A DNA stretch of 64,000 bases from an uncultured Christensenella sp. (lineage in GTDB: Bacteria > Bacillota > Clostridia > Christensenellales > Pumilibacteraceae). Location of the stretch: assembly GCA_910577945.1 (NCBI GenBank), contig CAJTNI010000003.1, positions 1 through 64,000 of the forward strand, given 5' to 3'. This document shows, piece after piece, positions 25,071-33,572 of the stretch (positions are counted from its first letter, which is position 1; every line of letters starts with the position of its first letter). Both the position numbers and the translations under genes were made by a program. A model generated the notes under the pieces. The model made no database searches, was not told the DNA's origin, and saw nothing but the letters and a program-made list of their open reading frames with translations.

Positions 25071-27860
25071 CTAATCCTCGCTGAGCTTACGCACGAACTC
25101 GCCGCAGGATTTAAGCCCCAGCTTGTCGAACTCCGACGCTAGCGCTTGCTTGTTTTCCACGACCTTGTTTTCCAGCTTGCTTACGACCTTGCTCAATAAT
25201 ATACGCTCGACCGCGGCGTTTTCCGCCGCCGCTTTGTCGCCGAAGCACGCGCAATAAATCTTAACGAAATCCTCGATTTGCCTGAGCACGCGATTGCCGA
25301 ACGAAATATTATACGGCGCGAGCAGCTTTTCGGTTTTTTGGATAAGCGCGCTGTTTTCGGCGTCGAAAACGTAATCGGTCTTTGCAGCGTCGAACAGCCT
25401 TAAAAGCATATCGTACGGCACAAACCGCTTATCGAGCGGCTCGCCGAACGACTGTATCTTGGGCGCGCGCTTATTGAAATTCATGGTTTGAGCGCGGTCG
25501 TACACCTTGTCGCTGATATCGAAGGTGCTTTCGTCGCGGTTGGCTGTACCGATAAACCACACGTTTGCGGGTATCTTGACGGTGTGTCCGTCGATAAGCC
25601 CGTCGTACGGCACGTTTTGTCCGTTCTCGCGCCTGAACAGCTTAACGTTGGAAAGCTTTATCTCGCGCTTGTCCTCCTCGTTCTCCATAAGCGAAAGAAA
25701 ATCGGAAAAATAATACTCGATACGGCTGAGGTTCATTTCGTCGAGCACGATAAACGTAAGCACGGACGAATTGAGCCGCGCCTTGTACAGGCACTGCGTG
25801 AACTTTTTGGGCGTAAAACACTTGCTGAACTCGTTGTAATACCCGAGCAGCTCGTTCTTGTCGCGCCACGACGATTCCACCTCGACTATCTCGCAGTTGC
25901 CCATAACCGCCTCGGTGAAAATCTTGGGCAGGCTGGTTTTGCCCGTGCCGCTCATGCCCTGCAAAATCGTAAGCCGCGACGCGCCCAGCCCCGCTACGAA
26001 CGTCGCCATATCCTCCGCAGTATACGAGAGGTGCAACCGACATTCGCGCGCGTAATCTACCGCGAACCGCACAATATTAGGCAGCGTGGGATTGGCGAAC
26101 AAATGCCTGCGCCGCTCGTCGAGCTCGACATGATACTGGGCTTGCCGCCTGTCCAAATCGGTAAACGCGGGACACGCGTCGAAATCGACGGATACGTCCG
26201 CTTGCGCCGCCGCCTCTGCGCCGCGCGAGCTTTCGAGCGACGCAGCCGCATTCTCCGCGCCGACCGCATGCGCCGCGCGCTCCTCGTCCCGCCCGAATAT
26301 GCCGCGAACGAACATTGCAACCATTATAGCAAATCCCGCCGCGAGCATGTATATCGTGTTGCTTTTAATCACATATTCGTACTCGCCGTCGGGTATGCTT
26401 ATGTTATAGTACGAGAGCACGCTCTTTATGTTTTCCATGTTTATCTTTTGCGCAATCTTGAAATACAGCCCGAACAGCCCTATAAGCATTACGAACAAAA
26501 AATTGGCGACGGCGCTTATCTTGATGATTTTATAGTAATTATTATCCTTTGTCAAAAAGCTCACGAGCGATATCAAGAGCAATACGCCCGACGTCAGCAG
26601 CACCGCCGCTTCCATGAACGCCAGCGCTTGAAATCCGCCCTCCAACGTTTTGTAGTCCGAAAGCAGCATGTACCCGCTCATCGACGCGGAATTTATGACA
26701 GTGCCTTTGAACTCGACGCGTATATCGACTATGTCGAGCACAAGCGATACGAACGTGACGATTGTCATTGCAATCGCGAAAATAAGCGGTTCGATTTTCA
26801 AACGCGCGCGGCTCGGCTCGCCCGCCGCCGTTCCGCCGTTTAGTCGTCCGTAAAACACGGCGTACGCGCCGAGTACGAGCGTGTTAAAAAGCAGCGGGAT
26901 ATAAGCGACTGTGCCGTATACCGCGTTCGTCGCCTCGGCATTTTTCTCGACGTTAAAGTAAAACGCCAAGCAAAAGCCCATCGCGAAATATATCAGAGTG
27001 AAAACGAACGCGCCCGTCATAATCATGCGCGATTTCTTTACGAACCTGTCGCCCGCCTGCAAATACTCGGACACAGAAAATATAAAGCCGAAAAGCTCCG
27101 CGAACAGCGCGACGAACATTATTATAAAAACAACCGACACCGCTATCGGCGCGTTCGCAGACAGTGCGGCAATCGGAATATTGCCCGCAGACGATTTTCC
27201 CTTTACGAAGTACGCGGGGATAAAGAACGCCAACATAGTCACCGCTATCGCGACGCATTCGCAAATCAGCACCGCAAGCCTGTACTTTTTGTAAGCACCG
27301 GGCTCGATTGTCTTGCTTTTGCCGCCGTCGTCCGCACCGTCGCCGCCGATATTTGCTACGGTACTCAACGCACCGCGCCGCAATATTACAAAAGCCGTCG
27401 TCGCCATGGAAAACAACACCGTAATTACGCAACACACAATCGCCCCGCCGCGTATGACGCCGAGCACTACGCCCAATATCGCGTACACCAAAGCGACTGC
27501 CGCGTTGCAAACCGCCGCGAAGGCAAATAACAGGTTGAATCTTTTAAACAGTCTGACCGCCGTAGCGATAGCGTACAGCACGACGACCGCGACAAAGGCG
27601 ATGATAAAATACGTATTTATATTCGTTATATTCCGAACGTCGGGGAACAGCGAATTTTCCAAATAGAAAATATCCGCCGTCCACAGCGAAACGTCGGCAC
27701 GCTCGATTCCGGCTATACGATAATCGGTAAACTTGACCGAATAAAAAATAACGGTAAACAGCAATGCAAACGCCGACAATACGCCCAAAACCGCGAGCTC
27801 GCCCCACCGCGATTTAAGGAAGCTCTTTATCTTTCCGTTGCTTTTGTCGTCGTTTGCCAT
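25071..27860 (-). CDS. Membrane-embedded McrB-like AAA+ ATPase
   Basis: 929 residues from ATG 27860 (AAGGAG upstream). The first 550 residues hold about 12 hydrophobic helices. A linker rich in Ala and Glu leads to a C-terminal AAA+ domain of the McrB/MoxR type: Walker A GMSGTGKTS (about 632), Walker B FIVLDEMNLSR (about 700), sensor-like IGTANRDEST (about 767), then YDRAQTMNF. McrB-type ATPases normally power McrC nucleases and are cytoplasmic, so a polytopic membrane module is unusual. The following gene encodes a zinc-ribbon partner. A role in defence at the membrane, or membrane-protein remodelling, is inferred from architecture only. Confidence 0.75.
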   Translation of the reverse strand: MANDDKSNGKIKSFLKSRWGELAVLGVLSAFALLFTVIFYSVKFTDYRIAGIERADVSLWTADIFYLENSLFPDVRNITNINTYFIIAFVAVVVLYAIATAVRLFKRFNLLFAFAAVCNAAVALVYAILGVVLGVIRGGAIVCCVITVLFSMATTAFVILRRGALSTVANIGGDGADDGGKSKTIEPGAYKKYRLAVLICECVAIAVTMLAFFIPAYFVKGKSSAGNIPIAALSANAPIAVSVVFIIMFVALFAELFGFIFSVSEYLQAGDRFVKKSRMIMTGAFVFTLIYFAMGFCLAFYFNVEKNAEATNAVYGTVAYIPLLFNTLVLGAYAVFYGRLNGGTAAGEPSRARLKIEPLIFAIAMTIVTFVSLVLDIVDIRVEFKGTVINSASMSGYMLLSDYKTLEGGFQALAFMEAAVLLTSGVLLLISLVSFLTKDNNYYKIIKISAVANFLFVMLIGLFGLYFKIAQKINMENIKSVLSYYNISIPDGEYEYVIKSNTIYMLAAGFAIMVAMFVRGIFGRDEERAAHAVGAENAAASLESSRGAEAAAQADVSVDFDACPAFTDLDRRQAQYHVELDERRRHLFANPTLPNIVRFAVDYARECRLHLSYTAEDMATFVAGLGASRLTILQGMSGTGKTSLPKIFTEAVMGNCEIVEVESSWRDKNELLGYYNEFSKCFTPKKFTQCLYKARLNSSVLTFIVLDEMNLSRIEYYFSDFLSLMENEEDKREIKLSNVKLFRRENGQNVPYDGLIDGHTVKIPANVWFIGTANRDESTFDISDKVYDRAQTMNFNKRAPKIQSFGEPLDKRFVPYDMLLRLFDAAKTDYVFDAENSALIQKTEKLLAPYNISFGNRVLRQIEDFVKIYCACFGDKAAAENAAVERILLSKVVSKLENKVVENKQALASEFDKLGLKSCGEFVRKLSED

Positions 27861-28062
27861 TATGTGAAAGCTCCTTTCATAAAAAGTATATAGACAAGTA
27901 TACTTTATTATCGGCGCAATGTCAATGGTTAAGATAAAACGCAAATATAATTTTACAGTATAAATTCAATAAACGCTATTGACCGCAGCTCGCTCGCGTG
28001 ATATACTTATAAATACACAAATGATTAAAGCCGTCGGCCAAACGCCGACAAAGGACGCGACC

Positions 28063-28488
28063 ATGAAATCATTTTTGGGCAGATGGGCAAAACGCATCGC
28101 AATCGCATACGCCGTTATTTACTTTATAGCCGTAATAACGCTGTTGATTTTAATGGTAAATTACGACGTAATGACAATATTCGTCGCCGTCACCGTCGGC
28201 GGCGCGATTTCGGGTATACTTTTGTTCTCGTTGGCGAGCGCGCACGCGCGTATCGACAGATTGGAAAACATATTGCACAAAAACAAATTACTTTCCGACA
28301 GTGATTTACAAGAATTGTATCAAGACGAAATCGATGCCGACGGCGGCGGCACGAGCAACTCGAACAAAAAAGTTACTTATTGCGAAAAGTGCGGGTATCA
28401 ATTATTCGACGACGATTCGGAATGCCCCTATTGCCATGCCGCAACCGAACGACAATCCGATTCCGACGGCGCGAACGCTGCCGATTAA
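28063..28488 (+). CDS. Two-helix membrane protein with C-terminal zinc ribbon
   Basis: 141 residues from ATG 28063 with AAAGGA upstream. Two transmembrane helices (IAIAYAVIYFIAVITLLILMV and FVAVTVGGAISGILLFSLA) are followed by a short coiled coil, a Gly-rich linker and a rubredoxin-like zinc ribbon (CEKCGYQL, CPYCHA). It is divergent from the McrB-like ATPase gene, sharing an upstream region of about 200 bp, so joint regulation is possible. The function is unknown. Confidence 0.6.
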   Translation: MKSFLGRWAKRIAIAYAVIYFIAVITLLILMVNYDVMTIFVAVTVGGAISGILLFSLASAHARIDRLENILHKNKLLSDSDLQELYQDEIDADGGGTSNSNKKVTYCEKCGYQLFDDDSECPYCHAATERQSDSDGANAAD

Positions 28489-28510
28489 CCGCAATACAAT
28501 ACGCCAAAAC

Positions 28511-28552
28511 AAAACAGCCCCGACGTGCTATACTGCGCGACAAGGCTGTTTT
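28511..28552. terminator. Bidirectional terminator
   Basis: AAAACAGCC (28511-28519) pairs with GGCTGTTTT (28544-28552) between the convergent zinc-ribbon gene and the DUF2871 gene. The long loop lowers confidence. Confidence 0.55.
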
Positions 28553-28561
28553 TATTAAGAA

Positions 28562-29005
28562 CTATTCGGTTTTGTTTTTAACGGCGACCGCCTTGAATAC
28601 GGTTATCAGCCACAGCAGCAATCCGACGAACAACACGATATGCGATATTGCCGCGCCGCCCTCGACGAGCCCTCGGATTACGCTTCCGCCCGTCAGCTGC
28701 GCAAAGCCCTTGTACAAAATTGCGGCAACGGTCGCGCCCAAGCCGCACAAGTGCACTATGTAAGCGGGCTTTGCGAGCTTGACCGCGGACAGCTCGAAAT
28801 TCTTTTCCAAAAGCGTCGCCGTCAAAAACCACACTACGCCAAGCACGAGCAAGTGCACGTGCGCCGCAACAGCCCACGGTCTGCCGTTTTCGGCATGATT
28901 CCAGCCCGTAGCCTTAGTCGTGATAAGCACGGACACCTCGATTACGAGCGTCGCCGCCAATATGGCGATAGCCGTTATAACGTACCTTTTCAACGCGCTT
29001 TTCAT
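28562..29005 (-). CDS. DUF2871 four-helix membrane protein
   Basis: 147 residues with four predicted helices. The His-containing AAHVHLLVLGVVWFL and HLCGLGATVAAILYKG segments match the DUF2871 family of small membrane proteins, whose conserved histidines suggest haem or metal binding. It follows rubrerythrin by 12 bp in the same direction, so it belongs to the predicted PerR-controlled oxidative-stress operon. The function is not established. Confidence 0.7.
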   Translation of the reverse strand: MKSALKRYVITAIAILAATLVIEVSVLITTKATGWNHAENGRPWAVAAHVHLLVLGVVWFLTATLLEKNFELSAVKLAKPAYIVHLCGLGATVAAILYKGFAQLTGGSVIRGLVEGGAAISHIVLFVGLLLWLITVFKAVAVKNKTE

Positions 29006-29017
29006 ATGCTTAACCTA

Positions 29018-29557
29018 TCAATAGTTATTCGCGCTTATCTCGAAATAGCTTTGAGGGTGCGCGCAGGTCGGGCACGTCTCGGGCGCTTTCGTGCCGACGA
29101 CGATATGTCCGCAGTTGCGGCACTCCCAAATTTTGACCTCGCTCTTTTTGAACACCTCGGAGAGCTCCACGTTTTTCAAAAGCGCGCGGTAACGCTCCTC
29201 GTGCCGTTTCTCGATGGCGGCAACCGAACGGAACTTAACCGCAAGCTCTTTAAAGCCCTCTTTCTCGGCGGTTTTAGCAAAATCCTCGTACATATCCGTC
29301 CACTCGTAGTTCTCGCCGTCCGCCGCCGCGCCGAGGTTTTCGGCGGTGCTGCCGATGCCCGCAAGCTCCTTGAACCACATTTTGGCGTGTTCCTTTTCGT
29401 TGTCCGCGGTCTTGCCGAAAATTTCCGCAATCTGCTCGTACCCCTCTTTCTTCGCCTTCGAGGCAAAGTAGGTGTACTTGTTGCGCGCCTGAGACTCGCC
29501 CGCGAACGCCGCCAGCAAATTCTTTTCCGTCTGCGTGCCCTTGTACTTGTTTTCCAT
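29018..29557 (-). CDS. rbr: Rubrerythrin
   Basis: 179 residues. The N-terminal di-iron four-helix domain shows the E-x(2)-H signatures of rubrerythrin (FAGESQARNKY, NEKEHAKMWF, EKRHEERY). The C-terminal rubredoxin-like domain binds one iron through CRNCG and CPTCAHP. It reduces hydrogen peroxide in the cytoplasm of anaerobes using electrons from rubredoxin or ferredoxin. It is encoded directly after a PerR-type repressor gene whose upstream region has a perfect 7-1-7 operator, so peroxide induction is expected. Confidence 0.95.
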   Translation of the reverse strand: MENKYKGTQTEKNLLAAFAGESQARNKYTYFASKAKKEGYEQIAEIFGKTADNEKEHAKMWFKELAGIGSTAENLGAAADGENYEWTDMYEDFAKTAEKEGFKELAVKFRSVAAIEKRHEERYRALLKNVELSEVFKKSEVKIWECRNCGHIVVGTKAPETCPTCAHPQSYFEISANNY

Positions 29558-29612
29558 TTTTTGTTTCCTCCGTAAAATAATTTATAATCGCGGCGATTTT
29601 CGCCGTCGTTAC

Positions 29613-30017
29613 CTATTCCCGCGCCTTTTCCGCCTCGCGCCGCGCGCACTCGCCGCAAACGCCCGTCACCGAAAAATCGGCGTCGCTCAGCTTGAAAGCT
29701 TCCGCACCGCCGACGGCGGCTTGCAGCGCGTCCGCGTCGAGCGGATACACAAAGTCGAACACCTTGCCGCACACCGTGCACACGGCGTGATTATGCGGAA
29801 CGCGCATGTAATCGTACCTATCCTCGCAGCCGACGCGTTGCAGCTTTTTGATTATTCCCTGCGCCGTCAGGCAATCCAAATTGCGATAAACCGTGCCCAA
29901 GGAAATATTCGGGAACGCCGTTCGCGCCCTTTCGTATATCTCCGCCGCCGTCGGATGCGTGTAACAGCCGCGCATGTACTCTATTATGTAATCGCGCTGT
30001 TTCGACCCGCAACGCAC
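29613..30017 (-). CDS. perR: Fur/PerR-family peroxide or metal regulator
   Basis: About 134 residues from GTG 30017, chosen because GAGGTGG stands seven bases before it; an upstream TTG at 30032 overlaps that site. A winged helix (THPTAAEIYERAR, SLGTVYRNLDCL) precedes a dimerisation domain with the HNHAVCTVCGKVFDF metal site and a second Cys pair (CGEC) for structural zinc. PerR, Fur and Zur cannot be separated with certainty, but the gene order (regulator, rubrerythrin) and the operator form favour PerR. Confidence 0.82.
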   Translation of the reverse strand: MRCGSKQRDYIIEYMRGCYTHPTAAEIYERARTAFPNISLGTVYRNLDCLTAQGIIKKLQRVGCEDRYDYMRVPHNHAVCTVCGKVFDFVYPLDADALQAAVGGAEAFKLSDADFSVTGVCGECARREAEKARE

Positions 30018-30034
30018 TTTAATCCACCTCAAAT

Positions 30035-30049
30035 CAGTAATGATTACTG
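30035..30049. promoter_or_regulatory. PerR-type 7-1-7 operator
   Basis: CAGTAATGATTACTG is a perfect 7-1-7 inverted repeat in the leader of the PerR-family gene, the same geometry as the PerR box. It implies autoregulation and peroxide-responsive control of the downstream rubrerythrin operon. Confidence 0.72.
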
Positions 30050-30128
30050 TTTTAGTATATCAAACGCAAATATTCACGTCAAGCGATAATTTACGAAACT
30101 TCGCATGATTTTTAAAAAATTCAATAAA

Positions 30129-30148
30129 AAAACCTCTTGCGAGGTTTT
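30129..30148 (-). terminator. Terminator after the esterase gene
   Basis: AAAACCTC, loop TTGC, GAGGTTTT. On the minus strand it is followed by a T run, right after the esterase stop at 30155. Confidence 0.8.
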
Positions 30149-30154
30149 AGACAG

Positions 30155-31003
30155 TCAAGCCTCCGACGGCTTTACGTAAAAGCCGCGGTCTTTAAGCCAA
30201 TCGAGCGCGAGCCCAGACCATGCGGAGACGCTCGCAATTTCTTTATCACGTTCGGTCTGGTCGCACGTTTCGTCGCTCAACAGGCTCAGCCCGTGCCAAC
30301 CGCGCTCGAATATGTGCAGCGCGAACGGCACGTTGTGTTTGCGATATGCCGACGCGAGCAAAAGCGAGTTTTCGACGGGCACGCCGTCGTCAGCCGCAGT
30401 GTGCCAAATAAACGCGGGCGCGCTGTCCTTGCTCACGCGCTTTTCCACCGACAGCCTATCCGCAAGCCGCGCGTCGCCGCCCGATATCGTATCCCGCGTT
30501 CCCGCATGCGTAAGCTTATCGTCCGTCGTCACTACGGGATAGCTCATAATTACCGCGTCGGGGCGCGATAGCGCCGCGCGCGCTCCCAATGCGCCTTTAA
30601 CCTCTTTTTCGCCGAACATTGTCGCAAGCATGCCCGTCAAATGCCCGCCCGCCGAAAATCCTATCGCCGCCACGTTGCCGTCCAAGCCGAGCCGTTCGGC
30701 GTTTTCGCGCACGTACGCTACCGCCATACACGCCTCTATCAGCGGCGTAGGGAACGGAGTTTGCACCGTGTAGTCGAGCACAAACGCCGCGTACCCCGCG
30801 CTCATAAACCTAAACGCCACAGGCTCAGCCTCGCGGTCGGAGCGAAATTGATATCCGCCGCCCGGCAGCACGACGATTGACGGACGCAGCTTGCGGCGCA
30901 GCTCGCTAGACTGCGACGGCATGTATACAGTCAAAAACCCTTCCGCGCCGTCGCACTTGTCCAAGCCGAAATATTCGTACAAATTTATTTTTTCGTAAAG
31001 CAT
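30155..31003 (-). CDS. Alpha/beta-hydrolase, acetyl-esterase type
   Basis: 282 residues of the carbohydrate-esterase-like hydrolase group: oxyanion motif LPGGGYQF, nucleophile elbow GFSAGG, an acidic residue in HTAADDGVP and the catalytic His in RGWHGLSLL. No signal peptide, so it acts in the cytoplasm, probably removing acetyl groups from imported oligosaccharides. It is encoded 24 bp after the GH31 gene and two genes after a GH36 gene on the same strand, forming an oligosaccharide-degradation operon. Confidence 0.85.
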   Translation of the reverse strand: MLYEKINLYEYFGLDKCDGAEGFLTVYMPSQSSELRRKLRPSIVVLPGGGYQFRSDREAEPVAFRFMSAGYAAFVLDYTVQTPFPTPLIEACMAVAYVRENAERLGLDGNVAAIGFSAGGHLTGMLATMFGEKEVKGALGARAALSRPDAVIMSYPVVTTDDKLTHAGTRDTISGGDARLADRLSVEKRVSKDSAPAFIWHTAADDGVPVENSLLLASAYRKHNVPFALHIFERGWHGLSLLSDETCDQTERDKEIASVSAWSGLALDWLKDRGFYVKPSEA

Positions 31004-31027
31004 ATTCCCACCGTTATAACCGTACTT

Positions 31028-33550
31028 TTATTTTTTCAAGTAGAGCAATATCTCGCAATCGGCGGCGACGGGCGCGTCGAACGACACTAACGTCGTTTCG
31101 CCGTCGGGCGATGCGCCCGTGCCGAACGGGAACGCCGCTTTATCGGCGGCAACTGTTTCGAACTCGATTTCCGCGCCGTTTACTACCGCCTTTTTGAGCG
31201 CTTCGCCGTCCGCGAAATGACATTTGAGCGTAATTTTACGCGAGGCGACCGCCCTGTCGCCTTTGAACTCGCCGACGCTCGCGCCCAGCGTTACGGCGTA
31301 CGCGCCGCGCTTTTTGTCGTAACCCGCTTTGTACGCGCTCGTCCTGTATTCGCCCTGCTTGTATGCGGTCGTTTCCCCGTCGTCCTCGTACAAATATCCT
31401 TCGTCGCACGCGTTTTTGCTAGGGTAGAAATCGTAAACCAGCCTATCCCACCTTTGCCGCTTGGTATTCTCGGCGTCGTATGCGAGCGGCAACAACGCGC
31501 CGCGCCGCACGAACAGCGGCATTTCCCGCAGCGCGTCGACGGCTATTTCCACGGTACGCCCGCCGTCGTACGCCGTACCGTCGAACGCGTAAATCCACTC
31601 GCCCGCCGGCAGGTATACGGTGCGCGTTTCCTCGGGCTTTTTCTCGCAAGCGTAAAGCCCGCAGCACGCCGCGCCCTGCGCCTGAAAATATTCTATCTTA
31701 ACGCTGTGCGTCTTGCCCGCCTTCATTTCCGCCGCGTAAAACAGCATTGCGCCGTGCTCGTGCCAATCGTCCAATACCAATTCGCCGTCCACAAAAACTC
31801 GCATACCGTCGTCGCTGCGCACGTACAGCTTAGTAGGCTTATCGAACTTGACCGCCGTCTCGAACACCGCGGAAAAATCGTAGGGCGGCACGCCGTTTTC
31901 GGGCGAAACATCCTTTACGCTCATATCGAGCGTTTCGTAAACCGCAGCGGCGATAGGCGCGCCTTTAAGCTCCTTGCCGTCGTAATAGGTCGCACGCACG
32001 GGCGCGGCGTAATCGCCTGCCTTTATCGCCGACGGCGTGTCGCCGATTACGGGCGCGACCAAAATATCGTTGCCGAGCATGTATTCGTCGTCGCGGTCCG
32101 ATGCCGCGTCGCTCGGGTATTCCCACCACAAGCCCTTGAACATGGGCTCGCCCGTCATGTACGCCGCAAACGCGTTTTTGTAAATCACGGGCAGCAGCCT
32201 GTACCGGAGCTTATTGTATTCGCGCACTATGTCGAGCACCTCGCCGTCGTACACCCACGGCTCGCGAGAGCGCTCCACGCTGATTGTGCAATGCGGGCGG
32301 AATACGGGCGACAGCGTGCCGAACTGCATCCACCTGACAAACTGCTCTCTGTCGGGATTGCCGACGTGCCCGCCGCAATCGGCGTTTACGTAAGCCACGC
32401 AGTTGTTCGTCGCGCGCACGAGCGTAGCCACCTCCTGCGCGAGCGCGGCGTAGTCGCTGTTGATATCGCCCGTCCACTGTATGGAATACCTGTGCGACGC
32501 GCTATCCGCTATTCCGAGGTACATGCCGTTGAATACGTTGTTCACGTTTGCCATTATCACGGGTCGACGGTAGACGCTTGCGTCGCCGCTTTGCGCTTGG
32601 TAATAATGCTTTTCCGCCTCCTCGAATATGTGCATGCCCCACGTTTCGGGCGCAACGCCGTCCGTCGGGCTTTTCAGCTTGGTGTGCCAATTTCGGTCGT
32701 ACCACCAACCGTCCAGACCGACCGCCATGAGCGATTGCAGCTTTTGCTCGCGGTATGCAGTTTCGCACGGCGACAGCACGCTGTCCGCGCCGTCCTGCGG
32801 CTCGGGGTGGTCGTTGAACATAATCTCTACGCCGTTGTCGTGCGCAAAATCCATAAACCGCCGCATATCGGGGAACAGCTTGGTATCTATATCGTAGCCG
32901 ATACCCCTATCGCTCGCCGCACGCCAATCGGTGTCGATGACCATCACGTCGAGCGGCACGTCGTGTTTCGCGTAATCGAGTATGAGCTGCTTTGCGCTCG
33001 CCTCGTCATATACGTAATACTTGCTGTTCCAGCCGCCGAACGTAGCGAGCCGAACCATTTCGTTCCTGCCCGTCAGCTCCACGTACAGCCGCCGCAGCTT
33101 TTTCGCATCGCCGTCGCACAGCAGCAAGTATACGTCCTTGGCGTTTTCCTCGATTACGTAGCCGCTGTTCGGAATATCGCCCCTGAACGTGTATCCGCCA
33201 TCGGGCACGGTTATTCTCGGCGTATCGTGAACGGCGTACGCTGCGGGCGTTTTTCGGGGCGGCGGCAGCTCGCCCGTGTTGACGGCTTCCGCATACTCGT
33301 ATACGGTTTTGCCGTTTTTCTTGACCGTAACGCCCGAAAGCCCGTCGTTCGGCACAGTTATCGTATACGCGCCGACCGTCGCCGTTCGACCCTTTACGCT
33401 CCATTTCGGCGCGGTATTTCGGTACTGCGCTTTGTCGGGAACGAAGAACGTATCGGCGTCGTTGAACCTGCCGTTTTCCGCCTGCTCGATACGCACTATA
33501 TCGTCGCTTAGCGCCTGTATGCGCACGCTGTCTATAACGTATTCTTTCAT
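31028..33550 (-). CDS. GH31 alpha-glycosidase with inserted PA14 domain
   Basis: 840 residues. The GH31 barrel shows DVMVIDTDWR and two catalytic Asp: Asp285 in GWWYDRNWH (nucleophile) and Asp362 in QWTGDINSDY (acid/base). A PA14-like module (about 530-625, LYVRSDDGMRVFVDGELV then DWHEHGAM) is inserted near the C-terminal beta domains. GH31 enzymes remove alpha-glucose or alpha-xylose; PA14 inserts in the family aid binding of branched substrates, as in some alpha-xylosidases. No signal peptide is seen, so it is cytoplasmic. It lies between the GH36 and esterase genes in one operon. Confidence 0.9.
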   Translation of the reverse strand: MKEYVIDSVRIQALSDDIVRIEQAENGRFNDADTFFVPDKAQYRNTAPKWSVKGRTATVGAYTITVPNDGLSGVTVKKNGKTVYEYAEAVNTGELPPPRKTPAAYAVHDTPRITVPDGGYTFRGDIPNSGYVIEENAKDVYLLLCDGDAKKLRRLYVELTGRNEMVRLATFGGWNSKYYVYDEASAKQLILDYAKHDVPLDVMVIDTDWRAASDRGIGYDIDTKLFPDMRRFMDFAHDNGVEIMFNDHPEPQDGADSVLSPCETAYREQKLQSLMAVGLDGWWYDRNWHTKLKSPTDGVAPETWGMHIFEEAEKHYYQAQSGDASVYRRPVIMANVNNVFNGMYLGIADSASHRYSIQWTGDINSDYAALAQEVATLVRATNNCVAYVNADCGGHVGNPDREQFVRWMQFGTLSPVFRPHCTISVERSREPWVYDGEVLDIVREYNKLRYRLLPVIYKNAFAAYMTGEPMFKGLWWEYPSDAASDRDDEYMLGNDILVAPVIGDTPSAIKAGDYAAPVRATYYDGKELKGAPIAAAVYETLDMSVKDVSPENGVPPYDFSAVFETAVKFDKPTKLYVRSDDGMRVFVDGELVLDDWHEHGAMLFYAAEMKAGKTHSVKIEYFQAQGAACCGLYACEKKPEETRTVYLPAGEWIYAFDGTAYDGGRTVEIAVDALREMPLFVRRGALLPLAYDAENTKRQRWDRLVYDFYPSKNACDEGYLYEDDGETTAYKQGEYRTSAYKAGYDKKRGAYAVTLGASVGEFKGDRAVASRKITLKCHFADGEALKKAVVNGAEIEFETVAADKAAFPFGTGASPDGETTLVSFDAPVAADCEILLYLKK

Positions 33551-33572
33551 TGATTTATTCTCCCGTCGTCGG

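Noticed and set aside
31217..33511. Very long plus-strand open frame (764 codons) opposite the GH31 gene
   Set aside because: It is the antisense shadow of a GC-rich gene with clear catalytic motifs; its own product is Arg/Val/His-rich with no domain.
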